A DNA stretch of 6,637 bases, taken from positions 1-6,637 of the forward strand of contig JBBPYA010000143.1 of NCBI GenBank assembly GCA_038200385.1, written 5' to 3'. How positions within the stretch are numbered: position 1 is the first letter of the stretch; each line of letters opens with the position of its first letter. Below the pieces are notes generated by a model. It searched no databases. It saw only the letters and a list, made by a program, of their open reading frames with translations, and was not told the origin of the DNA. This document shows, in pieces, positions 1 through 5,289 of the stretch. Source of the stretch: JBBPYA01 sp038200385 (GTDB lineage Bacteria; Actinomycetota; Actinomycetes; Mycobacteriales; Geodermatophilaceae). The position numbers and the translations under genes were made by a program.

Positions 1-402
1 CTTCGAGAACAGGGCCCGGTCCTCGCCGGCCCGGATCGCGTCGAGACCGGCGCCGATCAGCTCGACGCCGTACCGGTCCAGCACGCCGGCGTCGGCCAGG
101 GCGACCGCCGTGTTGAGCGCGGTCTGCCCGCCGAGGGTGGCGAGCAGCGCGTCCGGGCGTTCCCGCTCGATCACCCGGGCGACCACCGCGGGCGTGACCG
201 GCTCGACGTACGTCGCGTCTGCCACGTCCGGGTCGGTCATGATCGTTGCTGGGTTGCTGTTGACGAGGATCACGCGCAGCCCCTCGGCCCGCAGCACCCG
301 ACAGGCCGAGGTACCCGAGTAGTCGAACTCGGCGCCCTGGCCGATCACGATCGGCCCGGAGCCGATCACCAGGACCGAGGACAGGTCGCGGCGGCGTGGC
401 AC
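1..402 (-). CDS. carB: Carbamoyl-phosphate synthase large subunit, N-terminal part (3' end outside window)
   Basis: CarB makes carbamoyl phosphate from bicarbonate, two ATP and the ammonia channelled from CarA, feeding both pyrimidine and arginine synthesis. Only the first 134 codons are present. They cover the pre-ATP-grasp N-terminal domain: a VLVIGSGPIVIGQ stretch at residues 10-22, AEFDYSG at 24-30, VNSNPATIMTDP at 47-58, and LGGQTALN at 90-97, all hallmarks of the family. The GTG start is chosen because MPRRRDLSSVLVIGSGP aligns with the usual CarB N-terminus and lies one base after the carA stop (TGA-C-GTG), so translation is probably coupled to carA. The family usually reads SGTQAC where this protein has SGTSAC (30-34), a small departure of unknown effect. 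The gene runs off the left edge, so nothing can be said about the ATP-grasp or allosteric domains. Confidence 0.97.
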   Translation of the reverse strand, partial: MPRRRDLSSVLVIGSGPIVIGQGAEFDYSGTSACRVLRAEGLRVILVNSNPATIMTDPDVADATYVEPVTPAVVARVIERERPDALLATLGGQTALNTAVALADAGVLDRYGVELIGAGLDAIRAGEDRALFSK

Positions 403-403
403 G

Positions 404-1531
404 TCAGCCGACCCGCGCCCTGGCACCGGCCATCAGGTCGACAAAGGCGGCGAACAGCCCGGTCGCGTCGTGCGGACCGGGGGCGGCCTCCGGGTGGTAC
501 TGCACGCTGAAGGCCGGCACCTCGCGGCAGCGCAGCCCTTCCACCACCCCGTCGTTGAGCGAGACCGCGCTGACCTCCGCCGGGCCGAACGGCGTGTCGA
601 ACGGGCCATCGAGCGGGGCGGCAACGGCGAAGCCGTGGTTGTGGCTGGTCACGTGGACCCGCCCGGTGGCCCGGTCGCGCACCGGCGTGTTGATCCCGCG
701 GTGGCCGTAGCGGAGCTTGTACGTCGAGAGCGCCAGGGCGCGGGCGAGGACCTGGTGCCCGAAGCAGATCCCGAACACCGGGCGGTCGCGCTCCAGGACG
801 CCGCGGACCGCGGCCACCGCAGCCACCGCCGTCGCCGGGTCACCAGGCCCGTTGGACAGGAAGACCCCGTCGGGGTCGACTCCGAGCAGGTCGTCCGTGG
901 TGCTGGCCGCCGGCAGCACGTGCACCTCGCAGCCGGCGGCGGCCAGGTGGCGGGCGCTCGACCGCTTGAGGCCGAGGTCCAGCGCGGCAACCCGGAAGCG
1001 GCGGCGGCCCAGCGGGGGGACGACGTACGGCTCGGCGGTGCTGACCTCGCCCGCGAGGTCGGCGCCGGACATCCGCGGAGTGGCTTGCACGCGCGCTCGC
1101 AGGTCGGCCGCGGCGGTTCCGGCGGTCGTGATGCCCGCCCGCATCACGCCGCGATCGCGCAGGTGACGGGTGAGCGCCCGGGTGTCGACCCCAGCGATGC
1201 CCACGACCCCGCCCGCGACCAGGCTCTCCTCGAGCCGGCCCTCGGCGCGCCAGCTGCTGGCCCGCCGGGCCGGGTTGCGGACGACGAGGCCCGCCACGGC
1301 GATCCGGCCGCCCTCGTCGTCCTGCTCGTTGACCCCGGTGTTGCCGATCTGCGGCGCGGTCATCGCCACGATCTGGCGCGCGTAGGAGGGATCGGTCACC
1401 GTCTCCTGGTAGCCCGTCATCCCGGTGGCGAACACCACCTCCCCGAACGTCTCGCCGGCGGCGCCGTAGGACTCGCCGGTGAAGCTGCGGCCGTCCTCGA
1501 GGACCAGCAGCGCGGGCACCCTGCCGGTCAC
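404..1531 (-). CDS. carA: Carbamoyl-phosphate synthase small (glutaminase) subunit
   Basis: CarA hydrolyses glutamine and passes ammonia to CarB in the cytoplasmic CarAB complex. The 375-residue protein has the usual length (E. coli about 380). The N-terminal CPSase small-subunit domain occupies roughly residues 5-135, with FGEVVFATGMTGYQE at 29-43 and TDPSY at 46-50. A class I glutamine amidotransferase domain follows from about 178: LSNGPGDP at 225-232, the nucleophile elbow GICFGHQ with Cys256, and YHPEA with catalytic His346 and Glu348. The GTG start overlaps the pyrC stop as GTGA; the next in-frame GTG is four codons later and would give a shorter N-terminus. The reading frame stays open far upstream of this start, through pyrC, but that part has no CarA similarity. 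Where many relatives have Asn after DxGxK, this protein reads DLGLKRSS (185-192). Confidence 0.97.
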   Translation of the reverse strand: MTGRVPALLVLEDGRSFTGESYGAAGETFGEVVFATGMTGYQETVTDPSYARQIVAMTAPQIGNTGVNEQDDEGGRIAVAGLVVRNPARRASSWRAEGRLEESLVAGGVVGIAGVDTRALTRHLRDRGVMRAGITTAGTAAADLRARVQATPRMSGADLAGEVSTAEPYVVPPLGRRRFRVAALDLGLKRSSARHLAAAGCEVHVLPAASTTDDLLGVDPDGVFLSNGPGDPATAVAAVAAVRGVLERDRPVFGICFGHQVLARALALSTYKLRYGHRGINTPVRDRATGRVHVTSHNHGFAVAAPLDGPFDTPFGPAEVSAVSLNDGVVEGLRCREVPAFSVQYHPEAAPGPHDATGLFAAFVDLMAGARARVG

Positions 1532-2814
1532 GCCAGCTTCCCGTCCAGCACGGTCGGCCGGCCGCGGAGGAAGGTGGCCTGCACCCGCACCGGCAGCTCC
1601 CGGCCGGCGTACGGCGTGTTGCGGCTCCGCGAGGCGAGTGCCGACGGGTCGACCACCGTGCGGGCGGCCGGGTCGACCAGCACCAGGTTGGCCGGTGCAC
1701 CGGCCTGGAGCCGCTGTCCCTGGCCGGCGATCCCGGCGATCTGGGCCGGTCGCACCGACATCCGGTCGGCCACACCGGCCCAGTCCAGCCGCCCGGTCGC
1801 CACCATCGCCTCCGCCACCACCGACAGGGCGGTCTCCAGCCCGAGCATTCCGAACGCCGCCGCGCTCCACTCGGTCTCCTTGTCCTCCAGCGCGTGCGGC
1901 GCGTGGTCGGTGGCGACCGCGTCGATCGTGCCGTCGGCCAGCGCGTCCCGGAGCGCCTCGACGTCCTCCGCCGTCCGCAGCGGCGGGTTGACCTTGTAGA
2001 CCGGGTCGTACGTCGCCGCCAACTCGTCGGTCAGCAGCAGGTGGTGCGGCGTCACCTCGGCGGTCACCCGCCAGCCCTTGCCCTTCGCCCAGCGCAAGAT
2101 CTCCACCGAGCCGGCGGTGGAGACGTGGCAGACGTGCAGCCGGGAGCCCACGTGGGCCGCCAGCAGGCAGTCCCGGGCGATCACCGACTCCTCGGCCACG
2201 GCCGGCCAGCCGGCCAGGCCCAGCCGGGCGGAGACCACCCCCTCGTTCATCTGGGCGCCCTCTGTCAGCCGCGGCTCCTGCGCGTGCTGGGCGATCAACC
2301 CGCCGAATGCCTTGACGTACTCCAGCGCGCGCCGCATCAGCACCGCATCCTCGACGCAGTGCCCGTCGTCGGAGAAGATCCGCACCCGGGCCGCGGAGTC
2401 GGCCATCGCCCCGAGCTCTGCCAGCTTCTGGCCGGCCAGCCCCACGGTCACCGCGCCGACCGGGTGGACGTCGCAGTATCCGGCCTCCTGACCCAGCCGC
2501 CAGACCTGCTCGACCACGCCGGCGACATCGGCCACCGGATCGGTGTTGGCCATCGCGTGTACGGCGGTGAAGCCCCCCAGCGCGGCCGCCCGGGTGCCGG
2601 AGGCGATGGTCTCGGCATCCTCGCGACCCGGCTCGCGCAGGTGGGTGTGCAGGTCCACCAGCCCCGGCAGCGCCACCAACCCGTCGGCGGCCAGCACCCG
2701 CGCGCCGGTGCCGTCCAGGCGACTGCCCACCTCCGCGATCACCCCCCCGTCCAACCGGAGGTCCGCCGGCTCGCCACCGGGCAACGCGGCCCCGCGTATC
2801 AGCCAGTCGCTCAT
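1528..2814 (-). CDS. pyrC: Dihydroorotase, class I
   Basis: This zinc amidohydrolase cyclises carbamoyl aspartate to dihydroorotate, the third step of UMP synthesis. The 428-residue length fits class I bacterial dihydroorotases. Visible metal-site motifs, in order: DLHTHLR with His56 and His58; FSDDGH at 148-152, where class I bacterial enzymes use Asp rather than a carboxylated lysine as bridging ligand; HAQE with His177; HVCHVST with His230; and ATDHAPH with the catalytic Asp303. NTDP at 90-93 is also conserved. The C-terminal APANLVLVD and NTPYAGRELPVRV segments belong to the composite beta-sandwich that closes the fold. The ATG start overlaps the pyrB stop as ATGA, and the stop overlaps the carA start as GTGA, so the gene is translationally coupled on both sides. 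Nothing in the protein looks damaged. Confidence 0.97.
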   Translation of the reverse strand: MSDWLIRGAALPGGEPADLRLDGGVIAEVGSRLDGTGARVLAADGLVALPGLVDLHTHLREPGREDAETIASGTRAAALGGFTAVHAMANTDPVADVAGVVEQVWRLGQEAGYCDVHPVGAVTVGLAGQKLAELGAMADSAARVRIFSDDGHCVEDAVLMRRALEYVKAFGGLIAQHAQEPRLTEGAQMNEGVVSARLGLAGWPAVAEESVIARDCLLAAHVGSRLHVCHVSTAGSVEILRWAKGKGWRVTAEVTPHHLLLTDELAATYDPVYKVNPPLRTAEDVEALRDALADGTIDAVATDHAPHALEDKETEWSAAAFGMLGLETALSVVAEAMVATGRLDWAGVADRMSVRPAQIAGIAGQGQRLQAGAPANLVLVDPAARTVVDPSALASRSRNTPYAGRELPVRVQATFLRGRPTVLDGKLA

Positions 2815-3779
2815 TCCGGCGCTCCCGGCTCCGCTTCGACCACGGCACCCGACAGCGCGGCACCCGACAGCGCGCCGCCCAGCAGGAGGTAGAGCACCGC
2901 CATCCGGACGCTGACCCCGTTCGCAACCTGCTCCACGATCGTCGAACGCACCGAGTCGGCCACCTCGGCTGCGATCTCCATACCGCGGTTCATGGGGCCC
3001 GGGTGCATGACGATCGCATCCTCCGGCAGCAGGGCCATCCGGGCCGCGTCCAGCCCGTACCGGCGGCTGTACTCCCGGGCGCTGGGGAAGAACGCCGCGC
3101 TCATCCGCTCCCGCTGGACCCGCAGCATCATGACGACGTCGCTCTTGGGCAGGACGCCGTCGAGGTCGTAGCTCACCTCGGCCGGCCAGTCGTCGACCCC
3201 CACGGGGAACAGGGTGGGCGGGGCGACCAGCGTCACGGCGGCGCCGAGGGTGTCCAGCAGCAGCACGTTCGAGCGGGCGACCCGGCTGTGCAGCACGTCG
3301 CCGACGATCGCCACCCGCAGCCCCTCGAGCCGGCCCAGCCGGCGGCGCATCGTGAAGGCGTCCAGCAGTGCCTGGGTCGGATGCTCGTGCGTCCCGTCAC
3401 CGGCGTTGACGACGCTGCCCGAGATCCAGGTGGCCAGCCGGTGCGGCGCTCCGGACGCCCAATGGCGGATCACCACGGCGTCCGCCCCCATCGCCTCCAG
3501 GGTCAGGGCGGTGTCCTTGAGGCTCTCCCCCTTCGACACGCTGGAGCCCTTGGCGGAAAAGTTGATCACGTCCGCGGACAGCCGCTTGGCCGCGACCTCG
3601 AACGAGGTTCGGGTCCGGGTCGAGTCCTCGAAGAACAGGTTGACCACCGTGCGGCCGCGCAGGGTCGGCAGCTTCTTGATCGGCCGGTCCGCGACCCGGG
3701 CCAGCTGCTCAGCCGTGTCCAGGACCAGCAGGGCATCGTCCCTACCGAGGTCGGCGGCCGACAGCAGGTGCCGCCTCAC
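2811..3779 (-). CDS. pyrB: Aspartate carbamoyltransferase catalytic subunit
   Basis: PyrB joins carbamoyl phosphate and aspartate, the committed step of pyrimidine synthesis. The protein has 322 residues. The carbamoyl-phosphate domain contains FFEDSTRTRTSFE (49-61, the STRTR phosphate loop) and the 80s-loop segment SSVSKGESLKDT (79-90) with the Lys that reaches into the neighbouring active site of the trimer. GDGTHEHPTQ (128-137) and MHPGPMNRG (258-266) complete the active site. No pyrI regulatory chain is seen nearby, as is usual outside enterobacteria; control is expected from PyrR. The start is GTG, overlapping the pyrR stop as GTGA, and MRRHLLSAADL resembles the usual N-terminus. The C-terminus carries an unusual Ala/Gly-rich tail (about 301-322) containing ALSGA twice, encoded by a perfect 15-base tandem duplication; the conserved fold ends before it. 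Confidence 0.97.
   Translation of the reverse strand: MRRHLLSAADLGRDDALLVLDTAEQLARVADRPIKKLPTLRGRTVVNLFFEDSTRTRTSFEVAAKRLSADVINFSAKGSSVSKGESLKDTALTLEAMGADAVVIRHWASGAPHRLATWISGSVVNAGDGTHEHPTQALLDAFTMRRRLGRLEGLRVAIVGDVLHSRVARSNVLLLDTLGAAVTLVAPPTLFPVGVDDWPAEVSYDLDGVLPKSDVVMMLRVQRERMSAAFFPSAREYSRRYGLDAARMALLPEDAIVMHPGPMNRGMEIAAEVADSVRSTIVEQVANGVSVRMAVLYLLLGGALSGAALSGAVVEAEPGAPE
2843..2872. repeat. Perfect 15-base tandem duplication in the pyrB 3' end
   Basis: The unit CGGCACCCGACAGCG occurs at 2843-2857 and again directly at 2858-2872. Read on the minus strand it adds a second ALSGA to the PyrB C-terminal tail without a frameshift. It looks like a small slippage or duplication event in an unconstrained tail. 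Confidence 0.85.
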
Positions 3780-4408
3780 TCGGCCACCTCCGACCGGATC
3801 GAGTCCGCCGGACCGAGCAGGACGGCGTCGCGACCGTCGTTCTCCTCGAGCAGCACGTGGACCGTCTCCCCGAGGGAAGTGGGCAGGTTCTTCCCGACGT
3901 AGTCGGCCTTGATCGGCAGCTCCCGGTGGCCACGGTCCACGAGTACGGCGAGCTGCACCGCCCGTGGACGCCCGAGGTCGGACAGCGCGTCGAGGGCGGC
4001 CCGCACCGTCCGGCCCGAGAACAGGACATCGTCGGTCAGCACGACCAGCATGTCGTCCAGTCCATCCGGCGGCAGGTCGGTCTCGGCCAGCGCCCGGACC
4101 CCGCGCAGCCGCAGGTCGTCGCGGTACATCGTGATGTCGAGCGTCCCGACGGGCACGGTGCGGCCCTCGATCGAACTCATCCGGGCCGCCAGCCGGTGGC
4201 CCAGCGTCGCGCCGCGGGTAGGGATACCGACCACCACGACATCGGTGCCGCCGCGGGTGCGCTCGAGCACCTCGTGAGCGATCCGGGTCAGCGCCCGGGC
4301 GACGTCGGCCGCCTCGAGCACCGGGCGGGCGGTGGCCGGGTCGCCGGAGACCGGCCGACGACCGGGGCGGGCGCGGCCTTGGCGCGCCGGCTGGACGTTG
4401 TTCACCAA
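3776..4408 (-). CDS. pyrR: PyrR bifunctional regulator / uracil phosphoribosyltransferase
   Basis: PyrR is an RNA-binding regulator of pyr mRNA that senses UMP/UTP against PRPP, and it has uracil phosphoribosyltransferase activity. The 210-residue frame holds a type I phosphoribosyltransferase fold: GIPTRGATLGHRLA at 61-74, DITMYRDDL at 91-99, and the PRPP loop LVVLTDDVLFSGRTV at 121-135, followed by VDRGHRELPIKADYVGKN (157-174), a stretch characteristic of PyrR. The first 25 or so residues (rich in Arg, Pro and Gly) precede the family core and are likely disordered. Start: TTG at 4408 lies 8 bases from GGAGG; GTG at 4405 is in frame, 11 bases away, and equally defensible, differing by one residue. 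It is the first gene of the pyr operon and overlaps pyrB by GTGA. Its own leader contains a PyrR-type hairpin, so autoregulation is expected. Confidence 0.95.
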   Translation of the reverse strand: MVNNVQPARQGRARPGRRPVSGDPATARPVLEAADVARALTRIAHEVLERTRGGTDVVVVGIPTRGATLGHRLAARMSSIEGRTVPVGTLDITMYRDDLRLRGVRALAETDLPPDGLDDMLVVLTDDVLFSGRTVRAALDALSDLGRPRAVQLAVLVDRGHRELPIKADYVGKNLPTSLGETVHVLLEENDGRDAVLLGPADSIRSEVAE

Positions 4409-4415
4409 CGGTCGG

Positions 4416-4423
4416 ACCTCCTT
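4416..4423 (-). promoter_or_regulatory. Strong Shine-Dalgarno of pyrR
   Basis: The minus strand reads AAGGAGGT, a nearly full anti-16S match, 7-8 bases before TTG 4408. It starts within one or two bases of the 3' side of the PyrR hairpin, so a bound PyrR would be expected to cover it. GGUC at 4418-4415 can also pair with GACC at 4444-4441 at the base of the hairpin, which would hide part of the site. Confidence 0.8.
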
Positions 4424-4424
4424 C

Positions 4425-4442
4425 CCCGCCTCACCGGACGGG
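4425..4442 (-). promoter_or_regulatory. PyrR-binding RNA hairpin in the pyr leader
   Basis: The minus strand at 4440-4427 reads CGTCCGGTGAGGCG. Against the Bacillus PyrR-loop consensus as I remember it (ARUCCNGNGAGGYU), 12 of 14 positions agree. The two that differ are the outermost pair, which changes from A-U to C-G and so keeps the base pair. The predicted fold is a four-pair lower stem (CCCG 4442-4439 with CGGG 4428-4425), a bulged U4438, two C-G pairs (4437/4436 with 4429/4430) and a GGUGA loop. It ends directly before the Shine-Dalgarno. In mycobacteria PyrR is known to act by translational repression at such a leader, so the same mechanism is inferred here; no terminator with a U-run is visible that would suggest attenuation. 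Confidence 0.8.
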
Positions 4443-4459
4443 TCTTAAAGGACGTCGAT

Positions 4460-4473
4460 GCGTCTGTGGACGC
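4460..4473 (-). promoter_or_regulatory. Second small hairpin in the pyr leader
   Basis: The minus strand has GCGTC at 4473-4469, a CACA loop and GACGC at 4464-4460: a perfect five-pair stem. If transcription starts near 4473, as the -10 predicts, this hairpin forms the extreme 5' end of the mRNA. GACG (4464-4461) can alternatively pair with CGTC (4454-4451), so two exclusive folds exist. It could stabilise the transcript or be incidental. Confidence 0.35.
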
Positions 4474-4479
4474 CGCCGT

Positions 4480-4488
4480 ACGGTAGCA
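4480..4488 (-). promoter_or_regulatory. Probable extended -10 promoter of the pyr operon
   Basis: The minus strand reads TGC-TACCGT at 4488-4480, an extended -10 (TG-N-TANNNT). I see no good -35 at 17-18 bases upstream, which an extended -10 can tolerate. Transcription would begin near 4473, giving a leader of about 65 nt that contains both hairpins and the Shine-Dalgarno. Confidence 0.45.
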
Positions 4489-4515
4489 AACGGTGGCCCT
4501 GGTCCCCTGTCCGCA

Positions 4516-4565
4516 GCGCCGGAGAGAGCGCGCCGGGAGAGAGCGCGACGGGAGAACGCGCCGGG
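4516..4565. repeat. Imperfect tandem 13-15 base repeats
   Basis: Three consecutive units start with GCGCCGG or GCGACGGG and end in AGAGAGC or AGAAC (4516-4529, 4530-4544, 4545-4557), followed by a partial fourth, GCGCCGGG (4558-4565). They lie 30-80 bases upstream of the putative pyr -10, in the position of an activator or UP-like region, but could equally be slippage products in G+C-rich non-coding DNA. Confidence 0.6.
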
Positions 4566-4627
4566 TGACGTCCCCGGCAGGCGATCCCCAGCGACTGGTG
4601 CCGATTCCGCGGGTGATAGCCGGGTGA
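4562..4627. repeat. Three CGGGTGA heptamers
   Basis: CGGGTGA occurs at 4562-4568, 4610-4616 and 4621-4627, all on the plus strand (TCACCCG on the minus strand). The last two are spaced exactly 11 bases apart, one helical turn, and their flanks are also similar (GCGGGTGATAG and CCGGGTGAAAC). They could be half-sites for an unknown regulator of the divergent promoters; no function is established. Confidence 0.4.
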
Positions 4628-4715
4628 AACGACACCGCCGGCCAGAACCGACGCGAGGCCCGGTGCGGCACAGCCGCGCGGCCAGCCGCCCGCCGAACTG
4701 CGGCCGAATGGCGCC

Positions 4716-4744
4716 TTGACCCTGCGTAGCTTGCCGAATACGGT
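4716..4744 (+). promoter_or_regulatory. Promoter of bldD, primary sigma type
   Basis: TTGACC at 4716-4721 and TACGGT at 4739-4744 are separated by exactly 17 bases, a close match to the principal sigma factor (HrdB/SigA) consensus of actinobacteria. The start point would be near 4750-4751, giving a leader of about 44 bases to the bldD ATG. Confidence 0.65.
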
Positions 4745-4757
4745 TACAGAGCGTAAT
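4743..4757 (+). promoter_or_regulatory. BldD box at the bldD promoter (autoregulation)
   Basis: GTTACAGAGCGTAAT is an inverted repeat, GTTAC-N5-GTAAT. It fits the 15-base BldD consensus I remember from Streptomyces coelicolor (nTnACnCWGnGTnAn) at eight of nine fixed positions, failing only at the C of position 7. It overlaps the last bases of the -10 and the expected start point, where bound BldD would block RNA polymerase. BldD is known to repress its own gene in Streptomyces. Confidence 0.7.
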
Positions 4758-4783
4758 CAATCCGCTGTCCATCCCTCCTTCCC

Positions 4784-4788
4784 AAGGA
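4784..4788 (+). promoter_or_regulatory. Ribosome binding site of bldD
   Basis: AAGGA lies six bases before the ATG at 4795. It supports this start over any internal one, as does the match of MTDYAKALGARLRAIR to known BldD N-termini. Confidence 0.7.
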
Positions 4789-4794
4789 CGACCC

Positions 4795-5289
4795 ATGACC
4801 GACTACGCCAAGGCTTTGGGCGCGCGGCTGCGTGCCATCCGGACCCAGCAGGGTCTTTCCTTGCACGGCGTCGAGGAGAAGTCGCATGGTCGCTGGAAGG
4901 CCGTGGTCGTCGGCTCCTACGAACGTGGCGACCGGGCGGTGACGGTGCAGCGGTTGGCCGAGCTGGCCGCGTTCTACGGCGTACCGGTGGCCGAGTTGCT
5001 GCCCGAGGGCGGCCCCAACGGCGCCGCTGAGCCGGCCCCCCGCCTGGTCATCGACCTGGAGCAGCTGAGCTCGGTGCCGGCAGAGCGGGCGGGCCCACTG
5101 GCCCGGTACGCCGCGACGATCCAGAGCCAGCGGGGCGACTACAACGGACGCGTCCTCTCGATCCGCCAGGAGGACCTGCGGTCACTCGCGGTGATCTATG
5201 ACGAGAGTCCCAGCCTGCTCACCGAGCAGCTGATCGGTTGGGGGGTCCTCTCCCCCGACGCCCGGCGGGCGGTCGAGGCCGCCGTCTGA
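4795..5289 (+). CDS. bldD: BldD, c-di-GMP-responsive developmental master regulator
   Basis: BldD is a small DNA-binding protein that, when joined into a dimer by tetrameric cyclic di-GMP, represses sporulation and development genes in Streptomyces and relatives. The 164-residue protein has the family length. Residues 1-70 form an XRE-type helix-turn-helix domain, very strongly conserved (AIRTQQGLSLHGVEEKS at 14-30, WKAVVVGSYERGDRAVTVQRLAEL at 34-57). A variable linker rich in Pro, Gly and Ala spans about 71-83. The C-terminal domain carries the c-di-GMP signature: RGD at 113-115, eight residues, then RQED at 124-127. Streptomyces has RQDD, so Asp is replaced by Glu at the third place while the R-x-x-D residues remain. 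The gene stands alone on the plus strand between divergent pyrR and convergent nusB, a conserved actinobacterial neighbourhood. Its last 108 bases are antisense to the nusB 3' end. Autoregulation is likely from the BldD box in its promoter. Confidence 0.97.
   Translation: MTDYAKALGARLRAIRTQQGLSLHGVEEKSHGRWKAVVVGSYERGDRAVTVQRLAELAAFYGVPVAELLPEGGPNGAAEPAPRLVIDLEQLSSVPAERAGPLARYAATIQSQRGDYNGRVLSIRQEDLRSLAVIYDESPSLLTEQLIGWGVLSPDARRAVEAAV

Larger units (their letters stand above)
4409..4794. other. Divergent intergenic region between pyrR and bldD
   Basis: This 386-base stretch has no convincing gene. It drives pyrR-carB to the left and bldD to the right. From the pyrR side it holds a Shine-Dalgarno, a PyrR hairpin, a second hairpin and an extended -10; in the middle, imperfect 13-15 base repeats and three CGGGTGA heptamers; on the right, a consensus-like promoter, a BldD box and the bldD ribosome site. 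The part from about 4630 to 4715 shows me nothing specific. The frames that stay open across it lack ribosome sites and resemble no family I recognise. Confidence 0.8.

Noticed and set aside
470..1999. Plus-strand open frame of 509 codons opposite carA and pyrC.
   Set aside because: It is antisense to two intact conserved genes, has no ribosome site or recognisable domain, and has the His/Arg/Gly-rich composition typical of shadow frames.
1894..2892. Plus-strand open frame of 332 codons opposite pyrC.
   Set aside because: Same reasons: antisense shadow of a complete dihydroorotase gene.
1532..2926. The carA frame stays open for about 1.4 kb upstream of the carA start, across all of pyrC.
   Set aside because: The translated part is Arg/Gly/Ala-rich low-complexity sequence with no family resemblance, and it lies out of frame over an intact pyrC. 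It is an effect of high G+C.
3003..3912. Two long plus-strand open frames opposite pyrB.
   Set aside because: They overlap each other and an intact pyrB, with no motif in either.
4431..4796. Minus-strand open frames of 121 and 89 codons in the pyrR/bldD intergenic region.
   Set aside because: They run over the bldD promoter, the repeats and the PyrR hairpin, have no Shine-Dalgarno, and resemble no family I know.
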